Positions 26,098-34,388 of a stretch of DNA of 64,000 nucleotides are shown piece after piece (the stretch's first letter is position 1; each line of letters starts with the position of its first letter). The DNA is from Zoogloea sp044344315. Lineage in GTDB: Bacteria; Pseudomonadota; Gammaproteobacteria; Burkholderiales; Rhodocyclaceae. The translations under genes and the position numbers were made by a program. Below the pieces are notes generated by a model. It was not told where the DNA came from and made no database searches. It was given only the letters and a program-made list of their open reading frames with translations. The stretch lies in assembly GCF_044344315.1 (NCBI RefSeq), contig NZ_JBIJDC010000009.1, forward strand, positions 7,801-71,800. The letters run 5' to 3'.

Positions 26098-26680
26098 GGC
26101 TCGCCAGGGGCGTGTGGCTGCGGGCAATGAGCTCGCGGATGTCGTCCTTCATGCGTGTGATGTCGCCGTCGAACTTTTCGCAGTTCATCATCGATACGCC
26201 GAAAACGTAGGCATAGAGGAGCATGCTGCGGGTCGAGGCTTCGTGCATCGGCACCCCGCAGGCCAGGAACAGCTCCCGGGCGCAGCGCAGCCGCCAGGCG
26301 TCCACTTCCTCGACGATGAGCGCGGCGGCGGGGTCGCGGCGGGCCCATTCGCGCATGGCCAGCTCGATCAGGATGCCCTTGCGGTTGCGGCTGGTGCTGT
26401 AAACATCGATGACGCGGAAGATCTGCGCTTCCTCGCCGCCGGCCTCCGGCCGGGTCTGCTTGATGATGTCGCGGATGCGCCCGTCCTTCCAGGTTTCGAG
26501 AATGCCCGAGAGGAGATCCTGGCGGTCCTTGAAATGCCAGTAGAAACTACCCTTGGTCACATGCAGGCGTTTGGCCAGGACTTCGACACGCACGCCTGTC
26601 ACGCCCTCGTCGGCGAGGGTGTCGAGGGCGGCCTGGATCCAGGCTGCACGGTCAAGCTGAAGGCGGGGGGGCTTTTCCAT
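26087..26680 (-). CDS. TetR-family transcriptional regulator
   Basis: About 197 residues from the ATG at 26680; an upstream start at 26710 would add 10. The N-terminal helix-turn-helix is clear: GVRVEVLAKRLHVTKGSFYW and HFKDRQDLL. The C-terminal ligand domain is not assignable by eye. It is divergent from etfBA, and an imperfect inverted repeat lies between them, so control of the flavoprotein and acyl-CoA genes is likely. A fatty-acyl or acyl-CoA effector is inference from this neighbourhood. Confidence 0.87.
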   Translation of the reverse strand: MEKPPRLQLDRAAWIQAALDTLADEGVTGVRVEVLAKRLHVTKGSFYWHFKDRQDLLSGILETWKDGRIRDIIKQTRPEAGGEEAQIFRVIDVYSTSRNRKGILIELAMREWARRDPAAALIVEEVDAWRLRCARELFLACGVPMHEASTRSMLLYAYVFGVSMMNCEKFDGDITRMKDDIRELIARSHTPLASPKP

Positions 26681-26706
26681 ACGGCGTAGTATTGACGGTT
26701 CGAAGG

Positions 26707-26724
26707 CCATACGCTACCGTACGG
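26707..26724. promoter_or_regulatory. Candidate TetR operator
   Basis: CCATACG (26707-26713) and CGTACGG (26718-26724) form an imperfect inverted repeat with one mismatch around a 4-base centre. A second CCATACG sits at 26677-26683 over the regulator's start codon. Position between divergent genes is typical for TetR autoregulation. Confidence 0.35.
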
Positions 26725-26738
26725 AAAGTGACAAAGCA

Positions 26739-26869
26739 AGGTGGCCTGTGAGAAGCTGCCACCTGCTGTACCGAACTGCCTCCCGCGCGTCTTCGCGCCA
26801 TGGGTCGGGTGGTCGGAAAACAGGTTTGCGGGCAGGTCTCTTCGCGGGACTCGCCTTCGGTCGCAAACC
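26739..26869 (+). other. Leader of etfB with two inverted repeats
   Basis: AGGTGGC (26739-26745) pairs with GCCACCT (26758-26764). GGTTTGCG (26823-26830) pairs with CGCAAACC (26862-26869). Both would be in the etf transcript if it starts near the operator. Neither has a T-tract. They may structure the 5' leader; no known riboswitch family is recognised. Confidence 0.25.
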
Positions 26870-26911
26870 CATAAAACTGGTGGAGAAAATCCAATTTCAA
26901 GGAGCGCAGCA

Positions 26912-27661
26912 TTGAAGATTCTGGTTCCCGTTAAACGTGTGGTCGATTACAACGTCAAGGTCCGCGTGAAGAGCGACGGTACGGGCGTGGATATTGCCAA
27001 CGTCAAGATGTCCATGAACCCCTTTGACGAAATCGCCGTCGAAGAGGCCGTCCGCCTGAAGGAAGCTGGCGTTGCCACCGAAGTGGTGGCTGTGTCCTGC
27101 GGCGTGGGGGCATGCCAGGAAACCCTGCGTACCGCCATGGCCATTGGCGCCGACCGGGGTATCCTGGTCGAGACCGATGCCGAGCTGCAGCCCCTGGCCG
27201 TGGCCAAGCTGCTCAAGGCCCTGTGCGACAAGGAACAGCCCCAGGTGGTGATCTGTGGCAAGCAGGCTATCGACGACGATGCCAACCAGACCGGCCAGAT
27301 GCTCTCGGCGCTGATGGGCTGGCCCCAGGCCACCTTCGCCTCCAAGGTGGCGGTAAGTGCCGGCAAGGCCACGGTGACCCGCGAGATCGACGGCGGCCTC
27401 GAGACCCTCGAGATTGCCCTGCCGGCGGTGGTGACCACCGACCTGCGTCTCAACGAGCCGCGCTATGCGACGCTGCCGAACATCATGAAGGCCAAGAAGA
27501 AGCCCCTCGAAACCGTCAAGCCGGCGGATCTGGGGGTGGATGTGACGCCCCGCCTGACCACCCTGAAGGTGGTTGAACCGGCCAAGCGCAGCGCCGGCGT
27601 GATGGTGGCTGACGTGGCTCAGCTGGTCGACAAACTCAAGAACGAAGCGAAGGTGCTGTGA
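26912..27661 (+). CDS. etfB: Electron transfer flavoprotein beta subunit
   Basis: Beta (AMP-binding) subunit of ETF, carrying electrons from acyl-CoA dehydrogenases to ETF:quinone oxidoreductase. The TTG start at 26912, preceded by AAGGAG, gives 249 residues, exactly the family size and N-terminus (KILVPVKRVVDYNVKVR). Seen: MSMNPFDEIAVEEAVRLKE, and the ETF-beta signature region VTREIDGGLETLEIALPAVV. Its stop overlaps the etfA start (TGATG). An acyl-CoA dehydrogenase gene lies downstream at 29350. Confidence 0.95.
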   Translation: MKILVPVKRVVDYNVKVRVKSDGTGVDIANVKMSMNPFDEIAVEEAVRLKEAGVATEVVAVSCGVGACQETLRTAMAIGADRGILVETDAELQPLAVAKLLKALCDKEQPQVVICGKQAIDDDANQTGQMLSALMGWPQATFASKVAVSAGKATVTREIDGGLETLEIALPAVVTTDLRLNEPRYATLPNIMKAKKKPLETVKPADLGVDVTPRLTTLKVVEPAKRSAGVMVADVAQLVDKLKNEAKVL

Positions 27662-28602
27662 TGACGGTTCTGGTTATTGCCGAGCACGACAATGCGTGCC
27701 TGAAGGGCGCGACCCTCAACACGATTACTGCGGCAGCCCGGCTGGGTGGTGACATCGCCGTGCTGGTGGTGGGTTCCGCTGCGGGGGCCGCCGCTGAGGC
27801 CGCCTCGAAGGTTGCGGGCGTGACCAAGGTGCTGGTGGCCGATTCGGCTGCCTTCGCCGACCAGTCCGCCGAAAACGTGGCGGCGCAGATCCTCGCCGTC
27901 GTCGGTGCTTCCGCGGGTGCGATCAGCCATGTGCTGGCTCCGGCCACCACCTTCGGCAAGAACGTGCTGCCCCGTGTGGCCGCCCTGCTGGATGTGGCCC
28001 AGATCTCCGAGATCGTTGCCATTGAATCGGCCGACACCTTCGTGCGTCCGATCTACGCAGGCAATGCCCTGGCCACGGTCAAGTCCGCCGATGCCGTCAA
28101 GGTCATTACCGTCCGCACCACGGCCTTCGAAGCCGCGGGGGAGGGTGGCAGTGCTGCGGTCGAGCAAGTGTCGGCGGTGGCCGATTCCGGCTTGTCGAAG
28201 CTGCTGGGCCGCGAGCTGACCAAGTCGGCACGTCCCGAACTGGGCGCCGCCAAGATCATCGTTTCGGGTGGTCGTGGCATGGGCAGCGGTGAGAACTATC
28301 ACGCGGTCCTGGAGCCCCTGGCCGACAAGCTCGGTGCTGCTCTCGGTGCCAGTCGTGCGGCGGTGGATGCGGGCTACGTGCCCAACGACTACCAGGTTGG
28401 TCAGACCGGCAAGATCGTCGCGCCCCAGCTTTACCTGGCTGTGGGCATCTCCGGTGCCATCCAGCATCTGGCCGGCATGAAGGATTCCAAGGTGATTGTG
28501 GCGATCAACAAGGATCCTGAAGCTCCCATCTTCCAGGTGGCTGACTACGGTCTGGTGGCCGATCTGTTCGAGGCGGTTCCCCAGCTCACGGCCGCGGTCT
28601 GA
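27661..28602 (+). CDS. etfA: Electron transfer flavoprotein alpha subunit
   Basis: FAD-binding alpha subunit, 313 residues. The N-terminal domain starts TVLVIAEHDNACLKGATLN. The C-terminal FAD domain has IIVSGGRGMGSGENY, LGASRAAVDAGYVPNDYQVG, and QLYLAVGISGAIQHLAGMKD, the ETF-alpha signature. ATG overlaps the etfB stop. Forms a heterodimer with EtfB. Confidence 0.96.
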   Translation: MTVLVIAEHDNACLKGATLNTITAAARLGGDIAVLVVGSAAGAAAEAASKVAGVTKVLVADSAAFADQSAENVAAQILAVVGASAGAISHVLAPATTFGKNVLPRVAALLDVAQISEIVAIESADTFVRPIYAGNALATVKSADAVKVITVRTTAFEAAGEGGSAAVEQVSAVADSGLSKLLGRELTKSARPELGAAKIIVSGGRGMGSGENYHAVLEPLADKLGAALGASRAAVDAGYVPNDYQVGQTGKIVAPQLYLAVGISGAIQHLAGMKDSKVIVAINKDPEAPIFQVADYGLVADLFEAVPQLTAAV

Positions 28603-28631
28603 GCGCGTTAACGGGTCCGGGGCCTGCCTGA

Positions 28632-29297
28632 ATGAACTTTCAGCCCGACCTCTTCTCCACAGCGTGGCATGTGTTTGCCGCACTGTGTGGGGCAGGGGTC
28701 GGGCTGTGGATCCTTCGTACGGCCCCATGGCGTCGCCTGCTCGACGGGCATCAGCTGAATGCTGTTCTCGGCGCTGCCGTCATCCTGACCCTGCTGTGGA
28801 GCCTCAATGCCGGCGTCTATCCCGGACTGAATCTCCACCTGCTGGGGGCCATGGCGACGACGCTGATCTTCGGGCCGCAACTGGCTCTCGTCGTGCTTGG
28901 CCTGGCCCTGGCCGGTGTGACCCTCAACGGCAGTGTCGAGTGGGGCGCCTACCCGATCAACTTTCTGGTGATGGGGATCATCCCGGTGGCGCTGGGCAGC
29001 CTCTATTTCACGCTCATCGAGCGCTGGCTACCGCGGCACTTTTTTGTCTATATCTTTGTCAATGCCTTCATCGGCGCTGCCGTGATCGTCCTGCTCCAGG
29101 GCCTCATCGCATCGCTGACCCTCTTTGCTGCCGGCGCTTACCCGGCGGACAAGCTGCTGTCCGAGTATCTGCCTTTCTTTCTGCTGCTGGGCTTCGCCGA
29201 AGCATGGCTGTCGGGCATGGCCCTGACCCTGCTGGTGGTGTACTGCCCGGAGTGGGTGGCGAGCTTTGATGACAGAAGTTACCTGATGAACAAGTAA
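28632..29297 (+). CDS. CbiM-like energy-coupling membrane protein
   Basis: A 221-residue polytopic membrane protein with about six helices. The core LHLLGAMATTLIFGPQLALVV and WGAYPINFLVMGIIPVALG resembles the CbiM/NikM substrate-specific component of ECF transporters (COG3235-like). The canonical N-terminal MHIxxG metal-binding start of CbiM is not present; the protein begins MNFQPDLFSTAWHVFAALCG instead. No CbiN/Q/O partner genes are adjacent, so transport function is doubtful. It sits between etfA and an acyl-CoA dehydrogenase. Confidence 0.75.
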   Translation: MNFQPDLFSTAWHVFAALCGAGVGLWILRTAPWRRLLDGHQLNAVLGAAVILTLLWSLNAGVYPGLNLHLLGAMATTLIFGPQLALVVLGLALAGVTLNGSVEWGAYPINFLVMGIIPVALGSLYFTLIERWLPRHFFVYIFVNAFIGAAVIVLLQGLIASLTLFAAGAYPADKLLSEYLPFFLLLGFAEAWLSGMALTLLVVYCPEWVASFDDRSYLMNK

Positions 29298-29349
29298 GCC
29301 GGCCTGCCTGGTCGTAAAACCTAAAACAACATTCCGTGGAGAAAAAACA

Positions 29350-31146
29350 ATGAGCAGCTACACCGCACCCCTTCGCGACATGCAGTTCGTGCTGCGCGAA
29401 CTCGCCGACCTCGACGCCGTAGCCGCCCTGCCGGGTTGTGAGGATGCGTCCCCCGATGTCGTCGACGCCATTCTTGAAGAAGCCAATAAATTTGCCAGTG
29501 GCGTGATCGCGCCCCTCAACTGGACCGGTGACCAGGAAGGCGCCACCTGGGATAACGGCGAGGTGCGTACCGCCACCGGCTGGAAGGAAGCCTACAAGCA
29601 GTTCGCCGAGGCCGGCTGGACAGCACTGGCCTGCGAGCCGGAGTTCGGTGGTCAGGGCCTGCCCAAACTGGTTTCCACGGCTGTGATGGAAATGTGGAAG
29701 TCGGCCAACATGGCCTTCTCCCTGTGTCCGATGCTGACCAATGGCGCCATCGAGTCCATCAAGCTGCGCGGTACCGACGAACAGAAGGCCCAATACCTGC
29801 ACAAGATGGTGAGCGGTGAATGGACCGGCACCATGAACCTCACCGAGCCCTCTGCCGGCTCCGACCTGGCCGCCGTGCGCACCCGCGCCGTTCCCCAGGG
29901 TGATGGCACCTACAAGATCTTCGGTCAGAAGATCTTCATCACTTACGGCGAGCATGACATGACCGACAACATCATCCATCTGGTGCTGGCACGTCTGCCG
30001 GACGCACCGGAAGGGGTGAAGGGCATTTCCCTGTTCGTTGTGCCCAAGTTCCTGCTCAAGGCCGACGGCAGCCCCGGCGAGCGTAACGACGTGCACTGCG
30101 TGTCCATCGAGCACAAGCTCGGCATCCACGCCAGCCCGACAGCCGTGCTGGCCTTCGGCGACAAGGGGGGTGCCATCGGCACTCTGGTGGGCGAAGCCAA
30201 CCGCGGCCTCGAGTACATGTTCATCATGATGAACGAAGCCCGCTTCGCCGTCGGCATGGAAGGCCTGGCCCTGTCCGAGCGTGCCTACCAGCAGGCCCTG
30301 GCCTACGCCAAGGACCGCATCCAGGGTACCGAGGCCGGCGTGCGCGGCGGCCCGAAGGTGAGCATCATCCATCACCCCGACGTGCGTCGCATGCTGATGA
30401 GCATGAAGTCGCAGATCGAGGCCCAGCGCGCCCTGGCCTACGTGGTTGGCGCTGCGACCGACATGGCCCACTATCACCCGGACGAGGCCGTGCGTGCCCA
30501 GAACCAGGCCTTCATGGATCTGATGATCCCGGTGGTCAAGGGCTGGCTCACCGAAGCCTCCATCGAGATCACTTCCACCGGCGTGCAGGTGCATGGCGGC
30601 ATGGGCTTCATCGAGGAAACCGGTGCGGCACAGCATTTCCGCGACGCACGGATCACGTCGATCTACGAAGGCACCACGGCCATCCAGGCCAATGACCTGA
30701 TCGGTCGCAAGATCGCCCGGGAAGGTGGCCAGACCGTCAAGCTGGCCATCGCCGAGATGCGCCGGGTCGAGGCCCAGTTGTCGGAGGCGGCCGGCGAAGA
30801 GTTCGCCGCGATCCGCAAGTCCCTTTCCGCCGCCGTGACGGCACTGGAAGAGGCGGTTGCCTACATCGTCGCCACCTACGGTGCCGACATCAAGTCGGCG
30901 TCGGTGGGTTCCGTCCCCTTCCTCAAGCTGCTGGGCATTGTTGCCGGCGGCTGGCAGATGGGACGTGCCGCGCTGGTGTCGGCCCGCCGTCTGGCCGAGG
31001 GCGGTGGCGATGCATCCTTCTACAAGGCCAAGATCACCACGGCGCGCTTCTATGCCGACCATGTGCTGGCTCAGGCGCCGGGCCTGGCCTACTCGGTGGT
31101 CAGCGGTGCCGCGGGCGCCCTGGCGCTGACGGAAGACCAGTTCTGA
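29350..31146 (+). CDS. Acyl-CoA dehydrogenase, DmdC-type long form
   Basis: A 598-residue flavin dehydrogenase that passes electrons to ETF. It has the extended N-terminus (YTAPLRDMQFVLRELADLD), FAD/substrate motifs GTMNLTEPSAGSDLAAVRT and KIFITYGEHDMTDN, and the active-site glutamate region ITSIYEGTTAIQANDLIGRK. An extra C-terminal helical domain follows (residues about 470-598). Length and this tail match the 3-methylmercaptopropionyl-CoA dehydrogenase (DmdC)/FadE-like long subfamily; substrate cannot be inferred. Followed by a very strong terminator. Confidence 0.92.
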   Translation: MSSYTAPLRDMQFVLRELADLDAVAALPGCEDASPDVVDAILEEANKFASGVIAPLNWTGDQEGATWDNGEVRTATGWKEAYKQFAEAGWTALACEPEFGGQGLPKLVSTAVMEMWKSANMAFSLCPMLTNGAIESIKLRGTDEQKAQYLHKMVSGEWTGTMNLTEPSAGSDLAAVRTRAVPQGDGTYKIFGQKIFITYGEHDMTDNIIHLVLARLPDAPEGVKGISLFVVPKFLLKADGSPGERNDVHCVSIEHKLGIHASPTAVLAFGDKGGAIGTLVGEANRGLEYMFIMMNEARFAVGMEGLALSERAYQQALAYAKDRIQGTEAGVRGGPKVSIIHHPDVRRMLMSMKSQIEAQRALAYVVGAATDMAHYHPDEAVRAQNQAFMDLMIPVVKGWLTEASIEITSTGVQVHGGMGFIEETGAAQHFRDARITSIYEGTTAIQANDLIGRKIAREGGQTVKLAIAEMRRVEAQLSEAAGEEFAAIRKSLSAAVTALEEAVAYIVATYGADIKSASVGSVPFLKLLGIVAGGWQMGRAALVSARRLAEGGGDASFYKAKITTARFYADHVLAQAPGLAYSVVSGAAGALALTEDQF

Positions 31147-31223
31147 TCGATGGCTCGCAGCGATAGGTAAGGGCAGGGGCCATCCGGCCCCTGTTCCGCA
31201 GCTCACCGCAAGGTGGGGCGCGG

Positions 31224-31267
31224 AGAATGACAAAGGCCGACGGCGAACCGTCGGCCTTTGTCATTCT
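31224..31267. terminator. Strong bidirectional terminator
   Basis: A perfect 20-bp stem (31224-31243 with 31248-31267) around a CGAA tetraloop. The lower stem contains AAAGGCC/GGCCTTT and AATGACA/TGTCATT, giving T-rich 3' flanks in either direction. It separates the convergent acyl-CoA dehydrogenase and parvulin genes. Confidence 0.85.
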
Positions 31268-31279
31268 GCCCAGGCCGTC

Positions 31280-32059
31280 TTACTTGACGGTGGCCTTGGT
31301 GCGCAGCTCGGCGATGTGACGCTCGACGCGCATCTGCTCCAGGCGCTGCTTCAGCTGGCCCTTGGCTTCGTCGAAGGACGGCGCCTTGACCGGACGGCTG
31401 TCTTCGAGCTTGATCACGTGGTAGCCGAAGTCGGACTTGACCGGGGTGGTGGTGTACTTGCCCTTCTCGAGCTTGGTCAGGCCGTCGGCAAACGGCTTGA
31501 CGAAGCCGGCCGGGTTGGCCCAGCCCAGGTCGCCGCCCTTGTCCTTGGAGCCCGGGTCCTTGGACTGCTTGGCCAGCTCGTCGAACTTCTCGCCCTTGTC
31601 GAGCTTGGCGATGATGGCCTTGGCCTCTTCTTCCTTCTCGACGAGGATGTGGCGAGCCTTGTATTCCTTGTCACCCAGCTGGGACTTGATCTTCTCGTAC
31701 TCGGCCTTGATTTCGGCGTCGGTGACCGGGTGGGCTTTTACGTAGTCCTGCAGGTAGGCGCGAATCAGCACCGCCTGGCGGGCGAGCTCGACCTGGGCCT
31801 GCACGTTGCCGGCCTTCTCGAGGCCCTTCTTGCGGGCTTCCTGGGCGAGTACTTCGCGGCGGACCAGCTCTTCCTTGACCGCGTTGCGCAGTTGTTCGGA
31901 GTCCGGCGCGCCCTGGGCCTTCTGCTCGCTGATCATCACGTCGGCGCGGGCTTGGGGAATCGCGGTGCCGTTCACGGTGACGACGGTCTGAGCGAAGGCG
32001 GGGATCGCGACGAAGGCCGCGATGAGGGACAGAGCCAGACGGCTCGGGACGATCTTCAT
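31280..32059 (-). CDS. Periplasmic parvulin-type peptidyl-prolyl isomerase
   Basis: 259 residues with a signal peptide (ALSLIAAFVAIPAFA). A SurA/PrsA-like helical chaperone part covers about residues 25-125 and a single PpiC domain about 130-225: EYKARHILVEKEEEA, GGDLGWANPAGFVKPF, KSDFGYHVIKLEDSR. It likely assists folding of exported proteins. Last gene of the yciB-yciI-bolA-ppi cluster, ending at the strong hairpin at 31224-31267. Confidence 0.92.
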   Translation of the reverse strand: MKIVPSRLALSLIAAFVAIPAFAQTVVTVNGTAIPQARADVMISEQKAQGAPDSEQLRNAVKEELVRREVLAQEARKKGLEKAGNVQAQVELARQAVLIRAYLQDYVKAHPVTDAEIKAEYEKIKSQLGDKEYKARHILVEKEEEAKAIIAKLDKGEKFDELAKQSKDPGSKDKGGDLGWANPAGFVKPFADGLTKLEKGKYTTTPVKSDFGYHVIKLEDSRPVKAPSFDEAKGQLKQRLEQMRVERHIAELRTKATVK

Positions 32060-32093
32060 CAGGTTTCCTTGCTTGGGTGTTGCGGTTTGAAAG

Positions 32094-32357
32094 TCAGTTT
32101 TCTTCGGGACTGCGTGCCTGGATGGCCAGGGCGTGGATTTCCTTGCGCATCAGTTCGCCCAGGGCATCGTAGATGATCCGGTGGCGGGCGACGGTGTTCT
32201 TGCCCTGGAACGCAGTGGACACGATGGCGAGGCGATAGTGCCCGCCACCGGAACGCGCGCCAGCGTGACCCGCGTGCAGATGACTGTCGTCGATCAGTTC
32301 GAGGCTGACGGGCTGAAGGCTCGCCAGGCGGGCGCGGATCTCATCCATCACGTTCAT
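32094..32357 (-). CDS. bolA: BolA-family protein
   Basis: 87 residues. BolA/IbaG proteins bind monothiol glutaredoxins through Fe-S clusters and influence iron handling and morphology. Seen: IRARLASLQPVSLELIDDSHL, HAGHAGARSGGGHYRLAIVS and VARHRIIYDALGELM with the conserved histidine and RxxxxYxxL. Overlaps yciI by 4 bases, so translationally coupled. Confidence 0.93.
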   Translation of the reverse strand: MNVMDEIRARLASLQPVSLELIDDSHLHAGHAGARSGGGHYRLAIVSTAFQGKNTVARHRIIYDALGELMRKEIHALAIQARSPEEN

Positions 32358-32656
32358 TGGGGAAAGACCTTCTTGAAGGGCTTGACCGTGCAGCGGGCAA
32401 ACACGCCGGTGGTGCTGTAGGGGTCGGCATCGGCCCAGGCCTGGGCATCGGCGAGGGAGGCAAATTCGGCAACGATGACGCTGCCGGTGAAGCCGGCAGC
32501 ACCGGGGTCGGGGGAGTCTACCGCCGGGCAGGGGCCGGCCAGGATCAGGCGGCCGTCGGCCTGCAGGGCCTGCAGACGGGCCAGGTGCTCGGCACGCACG
32601 GCCATCCGCTTGTCGTGGGAGTTGGGGGCGTCTTCACCGATCAGGGCATACAGCAT
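32354..32656 (-). CDS. yciI: YciI-family protein
   Basis: 100 residues, ferredoxin-like YCII domain. It starts MLYALIGEDAPNSHDKRMAV with the RxxHLARLQALQADGRLILAG pattern, then SVIVAEFASLADAQAWADAD and YSTTGVFARCTVKPFKKV. Contains the conserved His-Asp region of the family, whose biochemical role is unsettled. Sits between yciB and bolA, sharing bases with both, an arrangement common in beta- and gammaproteobacteria. Confidence 0.92.
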   Translation of the reverse strand: MLYALIGEDAPNSHDKRMAVRAEHLARLQALQADGRLILAGPCPAVDSPDPGAAGFTGSVIVAEFASLADAQAWADADPYSTTGVFARCTVKPFKKVFPQ

Positions 32657-33192
32657 TACTTGGGTTCCTCTTCAAGGTAACGGGACAGCAGCATTCCCTG
32701 GGCCAGGACGAACACGAGCATCAGCCCCATGCCGCCGAACAGCTTGAAATTGACCCAGGTGTCTTCGGAGTAGGTGTAGGCAACAAACAGGTTGAGGACA
32801 CCCATGCCGGCAAAAAAGGCCGCCCAGGCAAGGTTGAGGCGCCCCCACAGGGCGTCGGGCAGCTTCAACTGTGCTTCCATCAGGGTGCGGATCAGGTTCT
32901 TGCGCAGTACCAGTGCCGAGAACAGCAGGGCGCCTGCAAAGAACCAGTAAAGCACAGTGGGCTTCCACTTGATGAAGGTGGGGTTGTGGAAGAGGAGGGT
33001 GGCACCGCCGAACACGGTGACAATGCCGAAACTCACCCACAGCATGGTATCCACCTTGCGATGGCGGAACCACACCCACGCGATCTGCCCGATGGTGGCG
33101 ACGATGGCCACTGCCGTGGCGGCGAAGATCCCCGAGAACTTGTAGGCAACAAAAAACAGGATGATGGGAAACAGGTCAAAAAGGAATTTCAT
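32656..33192 (-). CDS. yciB: Inner membrane-spanning protein YciB (septation protein A)
   Basis: 178-residue inner-membrane protein with five predicted helices. Begins MKFLFDLFPIILFFVAYKFS, the family start. TLLFHNPTFIKWKPTVLYWF and AWAAFFAGMGVLNLFVAYTY are signature segments, and it ends VLAQGMLLSRYLEEE. In enterics YciB interacts with division and elongation complexes and affects envelope integrity; mechanism unknown. Stop shares a base with the yciI start. Confidence 0.94.
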   Translation of the reverse strand: MKFLFDLFPIILFFVAYKFSGIFAATAVAIVATIGQIAWVWFRHRKVDTMLWVSFGIVTVFGGATLLFHNPTFIKWKPTVLYWFFAGALLFSALVLRKNLIRTLMEAQLKLPDALWGRLNLAWAAFFAGMGVLNLFVAYTYSEDTWVNFKLFGGMGLMLVFVLAQGMLLSRYLEEEPK

Positions 33193-33250
33193 CGGTCGGA
33201 GAGCGGAAGGCGAGGAACGAGACGGGGAAGGTTGTCCGGAGGAGGGCGGG

Positions 33251-33649
33251 TCAGGCCGGTTCGGCGCGATTGCGCATGTGGTCTGCCAGACCCTCGATAG
33301 CGCCCCACAAGCGTTCGCGCAGGGGGCTGGCGGGGATGCACTCGTCAAAAGCCTGCTGCATGCACATAAGCCACTGGTCCCGCTCGGCGCTGGCGATGGC
33401 AAAGGGCAGATGGCGCGCGCGCAGCCGGGGGTGGCCGAACTCCTGCTCGTACAGCGGCGGGCCGCCCAGCCAGCCGCTTAAATATTTGAAGAGCTTCTCC
33501 TCGGAGCCGGATAGATCTTCCGGGTGCATCTGGCGTACGTCCCAGGCCTCCGGGAGGGTGTCCATCAGGGTGTAGAAGCGATGCACGAGGCGGCGGATGC
33601 CTTCGGCGCCACCCAGGTCGGAGTAGGGCGTAGCTTGCTCAGGCACCAT
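33251..33649 (-). CDS. Group II truncated hemoglobin
   Basis: About 132 residues from the ATG at 33649; a start at 33676 would add nine. Two-over-two globin of the TrHbO type: SDLGGAEGIRRLVHRFYTLM, YLSGWLGGPPLYEQEFGHPR with the proximal histidine in the following LRARHLPF, and the C-terminal DQWLMCMQQAFDE. Such proteins bind O2 or NO and interact with reductases. It overlaps the end of the upstream metallo-beta-lactamase-fold gene, suggesting joint expression. Confidence 0.92.
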   Translation of the reverse strand: MVPEQATPYSDLGGAEGIRRLVHRFYTLMDTLPEAWDVRQMHPEDLSGSEEKLFKYLSGWLGGPPLYEQEFGHPRLRARHLPFAIASAERDQWLMCMQQAFDECIPASPLRERLWGAIEGLADHMRNRAEPA

Positions 33650-34349
33650 GGATGTCGTGTTCTCCAACGTGGCCACAGCGAAGATTGGCGGACAGGGCCT
33701 CGTCGATCATGTGCGGGCGGGGCAGGTCGAGCTTAGCCATCAGTTCGATGAATTCATCCCTGCTCCGGCCGGACAGGCGCGGGTTGCTGGTTTTTTCCTG
33801 ACCGATGCACGAGACGCGGGCGCCGCGGTAGTCATGGCCCGGATAGACCAGGGTTTCGTCGGGCAGCACGAAGAGGCGTTCAGTGATGCTGTCGTAGAGG
33901 GTCCCTGCATCGCCACCCTGGAAGTCGGTCCGACCGCAGCCGCCGATCATCAGGGCGTCGCCGGTGAACAGCCGGTCGCGCCAGTGGTAGGTGACGCAGC
34001 TGGGGGTGTGACCGGGCGTCGGGATCACGCGGATGAGTTCGTTGCCGAAGATGATGGTGTCGCCGTCGGACAACAGGCGGTCGGCGCAACCCACACCACC
34101 ACCGGCACCTATGGCACTGCGTGCGCCGGTCAGTTCGCACAGCCCGGCGGCTCCCGTGATGTGATCGGCATGGATGTGGGTCTCCAGAATCCAGGCCAGC
34201 TGGAGCTCCTGCTCCTGCAGAAAGGTGATGTAGGCGCCCACGTGCTCCTTGACCGAGTCGATGATGACCGCGTCGCCCGTCAGGGGATCTGCAAGCAGAT
34301 GGCTGAGGGTGCTGCTGGTGGGATCGAAGAATTGATGGAACAGGATCAT
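33639..34349 (-). CDS. ETHE1-like MBL-fold persulfide dioxygenase
   Basis: 236 residues with the metal motif ETHIHADHITGA (HxHxDH), IPTPGHTPSCVTY, LFTGDALMIGGCGRTDFQGG, and VYPGHDYRG. This set matches the ETHE1/sulfur dioxygenase group, which oxidises glutathione persulfide to sulfite using one iron. A rhodanese partner is not adjacent. Overlap with a truncated globin gene suggests a shared link to oxygen or reactive sulfur, which is inference. Confidence 0.87.
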   Translation of the reverse strand: MILFHQFFDPTSSTLSHLLADPLTGDAVIIDSVKEHVGAYITFLQEQELQLAWILETHIHADHITGAAGLCELTGARSAIGAGGGVGCADRLLSDGDTIIFGNELIRVIPTPGHTPSCVTYHWRDRLFTGDALMIGGCGRTDFQGGDAGTLYDSITERLFVLPDETLVYPGHDYRGARVSCIGQEKTSNPRLSGRSRDEFIELMAKLDLPRPHMIDEALSANLRCGHVGEHDIHGA

Positions 34350-34388
34350 GGGAACACTAGGAGGAGGGAGACGGACCTGATTCTAGCT

